From the NCBI RefSeq assembly GCF_028583425.1, contig NC_072796.1, forward strand, positions 125,771,464 through 125,835,463: 64,000 nt of DNA, read 5' to 3'. This document shows positions 31,511-44,241 of this stretch, one piece after another. The translations under genes were made by a program, and so were the position numbers. Within the stretch, counting starts at the first letter, position 1. Every line of letters starts with the position of its first letter. Below the pieces are notes generated by a model that worked only from the letters and a program-made list of their open reading frames with translations, did no database searches and was not told where the DNA came from. The DNA comes from Eublepharis macularius. Its lineage: Eukaryota; Chordata; Lepidosauria; Squamata; Eublepharidae.

Positions 31511-33403
31511 ACCGGCTACCATAGAATCCTGTGCATTCTTTGAGATCATTGGCGGCCTGGCTCTGGGTGTCCCACCAGTGTAAAAGCAGATGAGAAGACA
31601 GAAGCTCCATGACTGTATCTCTCAGTAGGTTTTTAAAATCATAGGGTTTGGTGTAATGGGAGAGCTTGGCGTGTGTGGGGAGATTTCTTGATTTGAAAGG
31701 TCCCCAAGGAGGTGGTGTTTAGCCTACTGTGGAAACGTGCAGGTACTGATACAGGTATTTGTATATTTTCCCAAGGGAGCAATGAGCATCTCCCTGGCCC
31801 CATTTCGGATCAGGAAAATGATACCGGGAGAGAGGTTTAACCACCCCCATCCATTTGTGCTGTGATCTCAGTTTGAATCAGGGTCACATACTCCTAATGA
31901 CTGAAGTTAAAAATACCCCCCGGGAGCTCTGATCATAGAAGGCCCACCATCTTGTTGGTTTGGCTTTGATTGGAGATGGTGGACAACCAACTAGAGGACC
32001 TTCTCAATGGTGGTAATATGACGGCAGAACAGCTTTCTCTGGGTGGCTTGCTTGGTTACCAAGGGAAGTCTTTTTTGTTAACATTTGGTTATGTTGGTGA
32101 TGTGTTCTGGTTTGCCACTCTGTTTTTACTGGTTATGAAGGATTATATTGCTGCCATGCAAAGTATTGTTGTGATATTAAATTAATACTGTATGAACTGC
32201 TGCTTTGCAAACAGATGTTTCAGCTGGTTCAATATTTAAAAAATGTCTTCTTTGCTCTTATGCTGTTGTTTTACTTGTGTAAGTAGTACCAATAAATCAA
32301 AAGCCTTACTAGAGGCAGGGAGGTATCACCTCTCATGTGTGCCCCCTGTTGGAATGCCGAACACTTGCCTTCTCTTCATCCCTCGGCCTCAGAGCATACA
32401 TCATCCAGATTTCTTTTAAAGGAGGACAAAAGTTATCAGCCAAACTGTCCATCATTTATTATGTTGCACTCGATCGGGCCTTTGAACTAGAGCTCTCAGA
32501 ATTACCTGTAAAGTTCTGGGTATGTTGTGAAGCTTTTGCCTCCGTACTGGAATAAGAAACTTTTCCTAAGGCGACAGAACCTCTTCCCTTCTTCCGAGCC
32601 CTCAGAACTATATGTGAGATATCGGAGAGGATAAAGCAACGCTAAAGAGCTTAAGGTAGGCTGCAGGTTACCTTATTTTTCTTCTCCTGCAGAATACATT
32701 TTGGAGTCATGTAGATTCAGGGACAGGAATTACAGCAGGCTTGAAACAAGTAAAACTAGGTTGCTGCATGCTTCCTGGTTTCTGAGAACATTGGCTTCCT
32801 TTCAAGAAAATTCGCTCTTTTCGACAAACGCTGCTCAGAAAAGTAGGCTTTTCAAATCCACAGGATCCTAGGGCTATGCTTTAGCATTCAGAAAAGTCTC
32901 TGAGCTGCTTCATACATAATTCTTATTCCTGTTTTGAAGGATATGTCCAAGAGTGGAAAACACATGCAGTTCAGCGATTACTTTAAAAGATCTTTCCCCC
33001 CCTCTTCCCCAAATGCAGCTGCTGGAACTGTTATTTCAAGGGGAAGTATAGCACTGGAGAGAGAGGGACTCAAAAAACAATTTTTATTTAGTTTTCAACG
33101 TGAATACATAGTCATACAGAAACTGTAGAACTACATTAGTAACAATAATGATCCCCTTTTACCCATGCTGTTGCTCCCTCTTCCCCAGGAAACCCCCTCA
33201 TGCTGTTCTCCTCCCCACCTCCTTGAAATATCAACTAGGTTTGAAACTCCCTCCCAAGGCATTTCTGTCTCCCCTTATCCTTGCCTTCCGTCAGCAGCAA
33301 CTTTTTTGTTTTGTTTGGCATTCTCTCAATAACTCTTATTAGCCCCACCCCATTCATATGTTTTCCTGTGTTTATATTATGTTTTATTTAATAGTTTTAT
33401 TCA
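31511..33403. other. Unassigned 1.9-kb stretch
   Basis: No exon or named repeat. Short open frames (31970-32185, 32337-32555) show no domain. Confidence 0.35.
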
Positions 33404-33411
33404 GGGGTCAT

Positions 33412-33785
33412 TTCTTAGAAAAAGAGCTGGAGGAACTCATTAGCATAACATATTAGCATAACTCATTAGCATATGCCATGCCCTTGACATCTCCAGAACC
33501 GTGCCATTAGCATACCTGATTTGCATATGCCACACCCCCTGACATCACCTATCCGGGCCCAAAACAGCAAAAAGGGGCTGAAAATGGTCAGGATTGGGCT
33601 GCTGCTGAACAGGAGAGTGATCCACCACCTGTCAGAGGCCCGATCTGGGCCGTTTCGGCCCCAATCCAGGACGAAACAAGCCCAAAATGGCCGAGAGTCA
33701 GGTAGGCGGAGCCACCTGACATGTGACCTCTTTTGGGAACTGTTGGAACTGTGTTCCTGCATGTTCCCCCTCAAAATGAGCCCTG
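33412..33785. mobile_element. hAT-type MITE, CAGGGCTCATTT family, copy 1
   Basis: CAGGGGTCATTTCTTAGAAA at the left, AAAATGAGCCCTG at the right, with perfect 8-bp flanks GTTTTATT. It contains repeated CATTAGCAT and an octamer ATTTGCAT at about 33518. Non-coding. Confidence 0.85.
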
Positions 33786-33967
33786 GTTTTATTATATATA
33801 TAATAAAGGTGGCAGAAAAATGTTTTAAATAAGTGGTGGAAAGGTGGCATAAAATGTTTTAAATAAGTAAATGAAAATAAATTTGGAAAAGGAAAAAAAG
33901 AAATCTTTGAAAATAACCCTGGAACTACTTATAATGTGCCATTCCACCTTAGGATGCTTTAATTCAG

Positions 33968-34167
33968 GGGTCATAGATCCAGAGAAGTTAGCCATGTTAG
34001 TCTGTAATTGCAAAATAGTAAAGAGTCCAGTAGCACCTTTAAGACTAACAAACTTTATTGTAGCATAAGCTTTTGAGAACCACAGCATCCGATGAAGAGA
34101 ACTATGGTTCTCGAAAGCTTAGGCTACAGTAAAGTTTGTTAGTCTTAAAGGTGCTATGGACTGTTTA
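33968..34167 (-). mobile_element. Foldback retroposon, G family, copy 2
   Basis: Constant end GATCCAGAGAAGTTAGCC at the left; TTAATTCAG flanks both sides (33959-33967 and 34168-34176). The core is decayed (CCGATGA in place of CTGATGA), GAAA kept. The right end differs from the other copies. Confidence 0.6.
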
Positions 34168-34179
34168 TTAATTCAGTGT

Positions 34180-34650
34180 ACACCTGATAATGCAAAATGT
34201 GAATAGGACAATTGTATTTACAAAACACATTAATGTACTATCATTCGGCAAAATGTGCAAAACAGACGCGTTCAGGAGGGCATTCTTATGATGGAATTAG
34301 ACCAGTAGTAAGATGGAATTATCCAGAAAGGCAACTTCACGTGGAAACGAGCCTGTAGTCCATTACAATGATTATTGTTGATATAATCTATTATTGCAGG
34401 TATTATCTGCCTTTTATGCATTGTCATTTTCCTTTGAGATCTCAGTTTCTGCATTCCGCCAACTACATCTTGCCTTAGGCAGTTTGCTGTTCTTATTGTT
34501 GCTCACATTGCCATTGAATTTTGTGTTCCTAGTCTTGTTGCATTGTTCATTGGGTGTCTTATGATGTATTATTTGCCTTTTTTTCCTTTCATTGCTTTAT
34601 GATCTGCCTTGAGTCTCAGTGAGAAAGGCTGGCAATAAAAACCAAAATAA
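34180..34650. other. Unassigned, ending in a SINE/LINE tail
   Basis: Bases 34600-34640 (TGATCTGCCTTGAGTCTCAG then GAAAGGCTGG) match the tail seen at 28861. The rest is unassigned. Confidence 0.4.
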
Positions 34651-35628
34651 ATTATGCACTTCTTAGGATGTAACAGTTGGCGGATATTCCCTGTTGAGTA
34701 TATACTTTATGGCAGACTCAGGTTTGCTTCATATATGAAATGGCCCTCAGACTAAAGGCATCACTCATAGCTCTCTCCTTGTCGCTGGTAATTTAGCATA
34801 ATACCCAGGGCTAGCTTATCCGTATAATGAATGGGACATTTGTCCCAAACAGATGCCTGCATTGCATGAATCATTGAACAGCCAATTGCCCGGCATCCTT
34901 TACCTGGCTCTCCAGAAACCATACCTGACATTGAACATCTTACCTGGACACGTTGCCTTTTCACAACAATGTATACGTAGCAGCATTTTTTCTGAAAATA
35001 GTAGCATGTTTCTTCTGCTTTCTTCTAGGTCTTTCCTGTTTCTATAACACACCACCTTCCTTTTCTCTCTGCAAAGCTCACAGCAGAATCCTAAGTAGAG
35101 TTACACCTTTTTATTAAAGTCAGTGGGCATAACGGTTTAGGACTGCACTGTCGGCTTTGTCTAACGGACTTGGTTCAGTGCCTTTTATGTTCACCAGGTG
35201 CTTTATTTTGTCACAGAAATTAGGTCGATCAGTTGAATAGGGTTGGGGGGGTCTCTACAGTGGCTGCTTAACTCAGAAGGGGTAGAGAGAGAAATCCACT
35301 TCTGCTGTTACTGCATTAGTGTAATTGGCTTAATAACGTGAATTAAACAGGCGTGCAAAACTCCAGCTAGTTTAGTGTGTTTCTCACAACCACTAGGTGA
35401 TGCTGCAGAGTAATTTTACAAGGGAAAGAAATCTGTTGTGCGGATGGGGTTATACATATTTTCTGTTCAAGTAGTTTGAACATTTGTGTACCCAACGAAG
35501 CAAAATTTCATGTAAAGTTCTATGCCACTTAAATTCTCCTAGTACAATTTATTTTTTGTTTTTATTATTATTTTTCATTATTTTTATCCTCCTCTTCATT
35601 ATTGTTATTATTTTTATTCATTTATATT
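34651..35628. other. Unassigned; one MITE-like palindrome remnant
   Basis: Bases 35083-35150 (AGAATCCTAAGTAGAGTTAC to TAGGACTGCACTGT) resemble an eroded copy of the palindromic unit at 23898. Nothing else is recognised. Confidence 0.4.
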
Positions 35629-35852
35629 CCATGAGTACACAATGGGTACTCAAAGCAGCTTACAACATTATTCTCCTCTCCTCCATTTTTTCCTTCCCAA
35701 CAACCCTGTGAGGTAGGTGAGGAGGGCTGTGTGTGACTGGCCCAAAGTCACCTAGTGAGCAGAATGGCAGAATGAGGACGAGATCCTGTGCCTCCTAGAT
35801 CCTAGTCCATCACCCTAACCATTACACCACACTGGCTGTCTTTAACGGGACT
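35629..35852 (-). mobile_element. tRNA-derived SINE, antisense
   Basis: CAACAACCCTGTGAGGTAGG, GGCCCAAAGTCACCTAGTGA and AACCATTACACCACACTGGC are the reversed body and A-box end of the SINE seen in sense at 53130. The tail is at low coordinates. Confidence 0.7.
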
Positions 35853-36811
35853 TGGCCTGAGGCCTGAGGCATGTGACTGCCCTGATCAGGTGACCACCTT
35901 TCACTCCTGTGCCCTGCTCCCTACTAGTCATGAACAAGTTCTTTGATATCTGTTGTAAGCAAAACCCAGATTTTCCGCAGCAATATTCAGCAGGGAGGTT
36001 TGCACTACTGTGCAAAGTTGCAGATTTGGTTTGGCTAGGAGTCGATGAATCTGAAGTAGGCTTTCCTGACCCAGGTCCCTTCTCGAAAAGGCAACGGTGC
36101 TTGTACCGTTACATCACTTCTGAGGAAAGTCCAGAAGTAACGGAGGGTAGCTCTAAGAATGGTTGGAAACTCTGTGGTTTTACCATAGAGTTACTAGTGA
36201 TTCCTAGAGCCTACTCTATGTCACTTCTGGGATTTCTCTGGAAGTGATGTAACAATGCATGTGATGTCATGGCCGCCCAGTGTTCCCACCTCCAAATCTC
36301 CCACAGTTGTCCATGCTCTGGCAACCCTAGTCTGATGATCTGCTGAGTTTGCCACAGTGGATAAGCTATAAACAGTCCTTGGTATCCTGCTCATGGATGA
36401 ATATTCGATAAAGATATGAATTAGCACAAGCTCGCTTTCAGTCTGAAATCTATCTAGCAGAAATGGCCCAAGTTCTTATTTCATAAATGGACTCAACAGA
36501 AATTATTTTAACCTGTTCACATTCTCCTAATGTTGAACAAGGACAACATTTAGACCGCATGTGATTATTATCCTCAGAAGAAACCGTATCTCTGTATATT
36601 GTGAGGTATGAAAAAAACACTCTTCAAAGTACTCCGGGCTGGTTTTCTTTTGCAGTTTAATCTTGATGTTATCCAAGGTTTGGTTTAAACCATTCCATGG
36701 TATCCTTGCCCCTAAAGGTATCTGTTTGGTTTGTATGCTCTTGAACACTGAATCAGCCTGTCAGTCTATCCAGGTCAGTATTGCCTACTCTGACCAGCAG
36801 TGGTTTTCTGT
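35853..36811. other. Unassigned; eroded MITE end at about 36335
   Basis: TCTGGCAACCCTAG at 36318-36331 looks like a right end of the GGTTGCCA group, but the left end is not clear. No gene seen. Confidence 0.35.
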
Positions 36812-36819
36812 CCCATAGT

Positions 36820-37253
36820 CAAGGGTCATTTAGTAGAAAAAGAGCTGGAGGGACTCATTAGCATACCTCATTAGCATATACCACACCCCTTGACATCACC
36901 AAAAGTGTGTCATTAGCATAACTGATTTGCATGTGCCACACCCCCTGACATCATCTATCCTGGCTGTTTTGGACCCAATCCTGGCCATTCAGGGCCGAAA
37001 TTGGGTCCAAAATGGCAAAAGGGGCTGAAAATGGCCGAAAAGAGGCCTAAAATGGTCAGGATCGGGCCATTGCTGAGTGGGAGAGTGATCTACCACCCGT
37101 CAGAGGCCCGATCTGGGCCGTTTTGGCCCCAATCCAGGCTGAAACGGGCCCAAAAGGGCTGAGAGTCAGGTGGGTGGGGCCACCTGACATGTGACCTCTT
37201 TGGGGAACTGCTGGAACTGCGTTCCTGCGTGTTCCCCCTCAAAATGAGCCCTG
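36820..37253. mobile_element. hAT-type MITE, CAGGGCTCATTT family, copy 2
   Basis: CAAGGGTCATTTAGTAGAAA to AAAATGAGCCCTG with perfect 8-bp flanks CCCATAGT. It has the octamer ATTTGCAT at about 36923 and tandem blocks such as GGGCTGAAAATGGCCGAAAA. Confidence 0.85.
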
Positions 37254-37261
37254 CCCATAGT

Positions 37262-38663
37262 TATAAAGGATAAGGCAGACACAAGGGTTGTGTAACAAGT
37301 AATGAGATCTTTAGGTGAAGGTCTGGCATATCAACTCCCTGCTGCTTTTAATCGGAGATGCCAAGGAGATGCCCTGCAAACAAAGCAGATTCCTTGCTAC
37401 CACTGAGCCACGGCTTGGACATCCTCATCAAAAACTGCCCAGTAAAAGGTTTATCTTACCTACCCCGCATCTTTCAAATGAATATATTCTCTTTTTCTGG
37501 GAAGCCCTGATAGAAACAACCCAAGATGCAGAACTAAGATAGGTACCATCTGCCGAACTTATTTGGTTCTTTCATCAAATGACCAGTCTGGATCTTAAAG
37601 GTCCGGCATTAAATACCTTCTGAGTGCCCATTTTCTGGTGACGTTTCCAAAGGGAACTTTCTTAACATTTGTGCACATCAGACCATTTACCACTGAGGTC
37701 TCAACTAATTTCTTTTGAATAAGTAGAGGATGGGATTGCCTCTGAGTTTGCCCAGTCTTTCCTACTTATCCATTGTCAGTAGAGCTTTGCTCATTGAACA
37801 ATATTACCGTGGTGCATAAGAGTATTATTTTACCAAATCTGCACTGCTTGTATAGACAAGGAATGTGTAAAGATTAACTCTGATACAGCGAGGGAAGTAT
37901 TGCAACACAAAGAAATGAGATGGGAAAAGCTGATGCAGTTGTATCCCATATCCTGACCTCAACTTTCTTTTTTAGCACCCAATGTTTTATGAAATTGTAT
38001 GGCTAAAAATGTCAGACCTTGCAGTCAAATACATTCTCTGTGTTGAGGCATAATCCTCAATGGGTAAAAGATGTGGTTTCTTGCTCCTTTTTAATTTGCT
38101 CCTCTGACACTGAAAGAAAGATACTGGATTTGGGAGGGAATGGGGGGAGAGAAATGTGTGCCTTCAAAACAGAAATGAAGCCATAAAACCCATTTTAACT
38201 GGCAGTCGTTTGTTGTGCCAAGGACTAGAATTAAAGATATCCCTACCTGTTCTTACCTAAGAGAAAAGACCATATTAGGAGAGAATGTTGGATATTGATC
38301 CCCTCTGTACAGTAAATCACCCAAATCTGTGTATTTTAAAGCATCTTGTTAACTACTATTGTTAAAGTAACATTAAATTCTATCTGGTTGGGCCAATTAA
38401 GATACTGTCACATCTTCCCCCTGAGCACTGTGGCACCTCGATTGGCTTTATAGTATTAGCCTATGCATGTTTACTCATAAGCAAGTCACATTTCATTCAG
38501 TGGGGCTTACACCCAGGCAGATACAATAGGATTGCAGCCTGGTTCACACATACAGAGAAATGAGGAAGTAGAATAATGAGATGGTAAAATCAACTGCACC
38601 ACTTTTAAAAAATTGGAATTTAGGCCTAAATTTCCTAAAAGGTGACAAAGAGGAGGTCTTCCT
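37262..38663. other. Unassigned 1.4-kb stretch
   Basis: No gene or named repeat seen. Confidence 0.35.
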
Positions 38664-38812
38664 GGGCCATTTTTACACCGCTTACCGGCCATGGAACATT
38701 GCGCTGAGCTCCTGGAATGACAATTCTTGCACAAAATTGCAACAGGAAGACGCTGTCATTCCAGGAGCTCGGCGCAATGTTCCATGGCTGGTAAGCAGTA
38801 TGAAAATGGCTC
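38664..38812. mobile_element. Foldback MITE, GGGCCATTTTTACACC ends
   Basis: GGGCCATTTTTACACCGCTT and CATGGAACATTGCGC pair with inverted copies at the right. The loop is about 40 bases. No TSD found. Related in plan to the foldbacks at 18248 and 44001. Confidence 0.6.
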
Positions 38813-38899
38813 TGATCTCCTTTGGAAGACTGCTCTAAAGTGTCAGGGCTGTATGTAAAAAAGACTTATCTAACAGTCCTCATGGTTTGAGCAATTAGC

Positions 38900-39365
38900 C
38901 AGAAGAGTTGCATACAGTTGTGTAGATGGTGCACAGGTTCATAGCAGGAGAGGCTGTCCTTTAGGTTTGTGGTCCTCAGGTTATAACAGTTTTTAGAGGT
39001 AAGAACCAGCGCCTAAAAATATTTCAAGATGGGTGCGTAACGTTGATATGAGCTCACTAGCCAGAAGATGGGCTGCTCCCTTTTTCATTCACTGAAGTTT
39101 CAAATATGTCTGTCTTCAAAGTCAGCCCCTCATACAGCATGTTATAGTAGTCTAGCGTTGAGATTACAGTACTAAAGAGAAGAAGGGAAAGTAGCCTTCG
39201 AGCCACGTATAATTGAAAAAGGCACCCTTGTCTCCCGTTATCATTCTGCTTTGCCATCAATAAAGTAGAATTTTCTCTGAGCCTGACAAAGATAAACTTA
39301 CCCCTAACTGAGGGGGCAAAGCAGTACCCCCCTAGAACATCAGCATTACAAATCAACACCATTTG
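38900..39365 (+). mobile_element. LINE 3' UTR-like sequence, family uncertain
   Basis: TACAGCATGTTATAGTAGTC followed by TAGCGTTGAGATTACAG resembles the GCATTACAGTAGTC block of a common reptile LINE 3' region, also suggested at 41640-42770. Weak resemblance only. Confidence 0.3.
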
Positions 39366-40319
39366 TTTCTTATCTGGAACATGTACTTTGTTCTTGACCA
39401 GCCATCAGCTTCCTCTTTTCACCAAGTGGGTGTTTTCAGGACTTGCTGCTTATTCCCTAAGAAGTATGGGCAGTTTCAGGGCTTGGAGTAGCTAGCTGCC
39501 ATGGTGGTGTGAGCCCCGCCTAGGACAGCTACCATGAACGCCCCATACCTAAAACTGCCCCAGGTAGAAGAAAGACATATTCAGGTTCACTGTCCCACTG
39601 TGGAATCAAATTTCTGCAGCTGAGATTAAGTGAACTGCTTATAAGATGATCTTTGGAGGTTCCAGTTTTCACACCAGCTTTCAGTAGCTAATTTTTTAAG
39701 AGAGGAGATGATGGTAAAGCCTGTCCCTTGATTCCATATTTGTCTGAAGAAGCTGTAACTCAGTGATGAGAGAATTAGAGTCGGTGCACGCTCCTCTTAA
39801 TCTCACCTACTGGAAGGCTGAGCCATGAATAATAAGAGACCTGTGAAAATTCACAGATGTACTTTGTGCATGAAATACTCCCTTTACCTATTCACTTTCT
39901 CACACACACATTCCTATTCATACAGTTCACATCCTATTTGTATGGCGCGCAGATGATCATTCACACAACTCAGTCTGATAGTATTGCCTCCTTCCTTCTC
40001 TGCTATTTTTCCTCTCAACTGTCCCATTTGGCCTTAGACCTTGGTATATAGAGAGGCTTCTTTATTCCTTCCCTCTTAGATACTGGAATGTTTATGAATA
40101 TTCTTTACCACCTTGGCAGCTAAGCCAGTAGAGAGGGTTCATTTCTATCTATTGAAATTAAACTGGCCCAACCATAAGCTGTAGGGATTTCAAACACTGA
40201 AGGCTGTGTTTATTTTACTTTTTTCTTTTGTGGAGTGCGAGTGTATCTATGTTGTGAGTGTATGTGGGACAAATAGACAGCTATAACTTTTCTGGGCCCA
40301 TCTATGTGTTTTGTGCTTT
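39366..40319. other. Unassigned
   Basis: Nothing recognised. Confidence 0.35.
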
Positions 40320-40437
40320 CTTTGGTACAATCCTATTAGAGAGCAATTGGAGTGGGTCCTTTGGTGCAAACCTATTAGAGAGCAATTGGGGGGAGGGGCT
40401 TTGGTACAATCCTATTAGAGAGCAATTGGGGGGGTCC
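40320..40437. repeat. Three-unit tandem repeat, period 39-40 bp
   Basis: Units start at 40320, 40359 and 40399, each CTTTGGT(A/G)CAA(T/A)CCTA then TTAGAGAGCAATTGG plus a variable G-rich spacer. Confidence 0.85.
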
Positions 40438-41384
40438 TGGTGCACCAGCATCACTCTGGCACACTAACATCACTTCAAGTTTAAACTGGAAGTGACCCAG
40501 GGCATAAAGCCACAGAGTTTTGCAAAAGCGCTAGAGTGTCTTGTGTCACTTCTGATTTAAACTGGAAGTGACGCTGGTGTGCCAGGAATTTCCTCCCCCT
40601 TTCTCAAAGGGAATTGACATCTCTAAATCTCTTCTTTGCTATTGCTGGCAATCCAAAGCAGGCCGATTTTGACTTTGAAACAAGCTATGTAGAAATTACT
40701 TTTTGAAAATTTGGAAGACTTCACATTCCTTTATCTCAACAATTCTTGTGCTAGCTTTGTAAATTACTTCAGTATTATTATCTGGCTGAGAGAACAGTAG
40801 TTTGCTTTAGGCCCTCTAAAGATTTCACTGATGACATATAAACTGAGGACATCTGGGTTCATGGTCTTAGCTACTACATCTATTGTTCCTATGTTGTTAA
40901 GATCCCTGCTTCAAATTAAACTATAATTCATGTTCCTCACACAAAATACTCTTGCAAACGGCTGCACTGAATATTGGCACAAATATTTTCAGCAGGAAAG
41001 CTGGGGATTTGCAGGGGTGAAAAGTTTTCTTAACCCATTCCCTGAACTGCTCAGTCTTTTCACTGGCATATTATTTTCAAGGGTCCTTCAACCCTCAGCA
41101 GTAGTTTGTGCTGGTCTGGGAGAAGTGGCTAAAATGGCTTCCATGACTGTACTCCCTTTATGGAAACCTTGGATCCAACCACATGCTCTTTTTTCATTTC
41201 CCTTCGTTGTCAAAGCAACATAAAGGAAAACCTTTTATACAATTATATAATGCCATCTGCTTTGGGGGGGCTTTGCGGCCAGCCCTGCCGACAAATGTTA
41301 CTGAATCCCAGACTTAGAAGCGATGACAAATGCCACAGGGGCAGAGCTGTTTGTTTGGTCCAACCTTTATTTGCCAAAGGGATA
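40438..41384. other. Unassigned
   Basis: Bases 40440-40620 have paired TCACTT(C)-type blocks around GTTTAAACTGGAAGTGAC, perhaps an eroded MITE. No gene. Confidence 0.35.
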
Positions 41385-41520
41385 GGTCATGTAGGAAGAT
41401 CCCTGATGAATCAGACCAGTAGCCCATCTAGTCAGGGATCCTGGGTCCCTCAGTGGGCAAGCAAATACCCCAGAAGACCCACAGAGGCCAAAATTTCCCC
41501 AACTCCCCCCTCAGCAGCTG
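41385..41520 (+). mobile_element. Diverged dispersed repeat (AATCAGACCAGTAGCCCATC)
   Basis: It resembles the unit at 61090-61205 (GGCCAGTGGTCCATCTAGTT). Both look like copies of one amniote repeat; the class is uncertain. Confidence 0.4.
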
Positions 41521-41979
41521 GTATGCTGTTGTTTGTTTAGAAAATATTTATGATGCCTCTCTAGGAACTTGCCTGAAGTGGCTCAGAAAGTAAAAACAAT
41601 ACATTAAAAATACTTAAGGGTGATCAGTAATAAACAAGCCAGGGGCATAAATACAGCATCAAGCAACATTCAGCAGCAAAAAAATGATATCCATGAAAGA
41701 GCCCTCAGGCTAGCAACTGACATGAAAAAACACTTTAAAAGACGGAACTCCTCAGTTAAAAGCCAGGGTACAGAGAAGTGCATTAGATTTGGGCCTATGG
41801 GGCAGCAAAGTAAGTACCAGGTGAATCTTAAGAGGTGCTTTCCAAAGGTGAGGTGCCATGACTGAAAAAGCACCATCACCCACTTCACCTCTATGGTAGG
41901 GGCACAGAGAGCAGGGCTTCAGATGTTAACTGGCAGGCTAGACAGTGTGGCAGGAGGTGTTCCTGTAAGTACTCCTGCC

Positions 41980-42579
41980 TGGGGTTGCTGGTCCCCTGGT
42001 GAGGGCGGGGGATCCCCTGCTCCCAGCCTCCTCTCCCTGCCACCACTCACCTGGCTGGCGGAGGAAAAGGTGTGGGAACGGGCCTCCCAGGGCACGCTCC
42101 TGTTGCAGCACGATGATGTGACTCCCCGGGGATGCTCTCGGGCTTCATGCTGGGATGATTCAGCCTGTATGGGGACTCCAGCTGGCCTGGTGCGGAGCTC
42201 AGGAGCACTTCCGGGGCCTGCGTGATGACATCACTCCCAGAAATGATGTCATTGCTCTGTGCTGGGATTGCGATCCAGAGGAGGAGTTAGCCGTGTTAGT
42301 CTGTAGTAGCAACAAAGAAAAGAGTCCAGTAGCACCTTTAAGACTAACCAACTTTACTGTAGCATAAGCTTTCGAGAACCACAGTTTTCTTCGTCAGATG
42401 CATCTGACGAAGAGAACTGTGGTTCTCTAAAGCTTATGCTACAGTAAAGTTGGTTAGTCTTAAAGGTGCTACTGGACTCTTTTCTATTTTGCTGGGATTG
42501 CGTGTGTGAGTATGTTGGGAAAGGTAAGTGCTAGGTCCCCCCCTTCCCGACAGGAGGGTAAGGGGACCTAGCAACCCCA
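41980..42579. mobile_element. hAT-type MITE, TAGGGTTGCCA family, copy 2, carrying a nested foldback
   Basis: TGGGGTTGCTGGTCCCC to GGGGACCTAGCAACCCCA with perfect 8-bp flanks CTCCTGCC (41972-41979 and 42580-42587). It is lengthened by the G-family insertion at 42273-42490. Confidence 0.85.
42273..42490 (-). mobile_element. Foldback retroposon with hammerhead-like core, G family, copy 3
   Basis: A perfect 12-bp duplication, GCTGGGATTGCG, lies at 42261-42272 and 42491-42502. The left arm, read on the - strand, has CTGACGA (42397-42391) and GAAA (42373-42370) with a hairpin between. The right arm keeps CTGACGA but has TAAA in place of GAAA. Confidence 0.75.
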
Positions 42580-42770
42580 CTCCTGCCTCAAACCATTTAG
42601 GACTTTAAAGGTAACAAACAGCATTATGAATCACATCTAGAAATGGACAGGCAGACAGCCATTGCAGGTCTTTTAGCACTGGGGTGATTACAATCCATGT
42701 ATTTTGTCCTGAACAATAGCCTGGCTGCTGCATTTTGGAACAACTGACGTTTTCAAAGGCAAGGCCATGG

Positions 42771-44000
42771 GAAGCAAATTTCAGCTGCTGATCTCAGTCC
42801 TGTCACCCGCCTGAAACATTTCACTCGCTTCATTGCTTACTTTCAGAGCCTGGCAAGGACGGGTGTGCAGGGCCAACATGGCAACCGTTCTGCACAGGTG
42901 CAAAAAAATCAAACACATTTATTTATAACTTCATGTGCATGCAACACAGTCCAGAATTATAAGAGTTTAGCGCTGCAAACAGCAAACCTATTTGTTGCAA
43001 ACCGTGGATGGTAGAGTTTGGTTTACCACAGCAGAATGTTGTTTCCAGCGTGGTCATTTGAAAAAATTATTTTTCTCTGTTGCATCTGGAGGAGGCTTCT
43101 TCTGCAAGAGGAAAGGACCTTTGCTATCAGAATCAATCAGTGGGATCCGTTCCTTTATTTGCACTTAATTAACCTGAATCCTTTGCTGCAGTTGTGGTAG
43201 ATAAATAAAGCAGTTATGTACAAGCTTGTCATAAAAGAAGCATTTGCAGGGACTTCTCAGAGCAATGGTGAAAGCATTTCTTGAGTACTGGAATGAAAGA
43301 AATGTACCGTGCCAGTGGTGAGAGGAAAACTAGAGGCTTTTTGTGACCGAGGGCAAGGTTGGAACATGGTATTGACATTGGAAAACACCCCACTGAACTT
43401 CCTGAACGTTGTTTAACCAAGGCATCCACTTAAGAGAAAATCTCATGGCGTATTAAATGGTACATTAAACCCCTAACAGACATGACAGGCAAATAAGACT
43501 CCAGGCTTTTCCCAGAAAGAAATTGTTTTGGCTGTTTGCTCCCACAATCCTACAGGGCATATCAGTTCCACTATACCCTGAGTCCCCGCTGGTAGATTTC
43601 TTGTGCAATGGATGCGTTAATAAAGTCAGACAGAGCTTCAGTGTTAATGTTTTGGTTAATGGACCTATTCTTCCCATACGTTTTCCATCATTATATATAT
43701 AAAAAAACACTTGCTGAAAAGCCATCAGCTGTTCTTTTTTAGGTTGCAGCTAGTTGCTGATGCTTCAACTGATAAAGAAAGAAAGGATGGTCCCAGAGAA
43801 AATAAATCACAAGCAGAGAAGCAGGCTTCAAGTTTGCATTGGATACAGTTTTGGTGGAAAAAATGGAAGCCCAACATGTACCCATTAAAAATTTTCATCA
43901 GTGCTCTAGACCTAACAGCAAATCTTTGACATCCCCTTCTATTTATTCAGCTTTGAATACCATTTGTATTCCCTTTGAAAAACATTATCTGCAGAACGTT
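42771..44000. other. Unassigned 1.2-kb stretch
   Basis: No gene recognised. The frame 43711-43929 follows a possible acceptor but has no domain or good donor. Confidence 0.35.
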
Positions 44001-44160
44001 GGCCGTTTCCACACTACTCACCTTCATCCGGAACGCTGCGGAACGTTGCGAAAAAAACGTGGAACATAGCATCTTCTTGCGTGGAACATAGCATCTTCCG
44101 CGGTTTTTTCGCGACGTTCCACAGCGTTCCAGATGAAGGTGAGTAGTGTGGAAACTGCCC
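44001..44160. mobile_element. Foldback MITE, GGCCGTTTCCACAC ends
   Basis: GGCCGTTTCCACACTACTCA and GGAACGCTGCGGAACGTTGC pair with inverted copies ending GTGTGGAAACTGCCC. A GTGGAACATAGCATCTTC unit is repeated in the loop. TSD not clear. Confidence 0.65.
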
Positions 44161-44241
44161 TTTTCTTCCAATATAAGCCTGTGCAGCAACTGAGCTCTTC
44201 ACAGCAGGATCGGTTATGAGTTTCCTAGGGCAAGAATGTAA

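Larger units (their letters stand above)
41640..42770 (+). mobile_element. LINE 3' UTR-like sequence split by a MITE
   Basis: TGGCAGGCTAGACAGTGTGG before and GCCTCAAACCATTTAGGACT, then GCTGCATTTTGGAACAACTG, after the insert resemble a long non-coding LINE 3' region common in reptiles. The break is the hAT MITE at 41980-42579, whose 8-bp duplication shows where the parent was split. Confidence 0.4.

Noticed and set aside
43711..43929. A host exon after a pyrimidine tract and AG
   Set aside because: The frame ends without a donor and has no recognisable domain.
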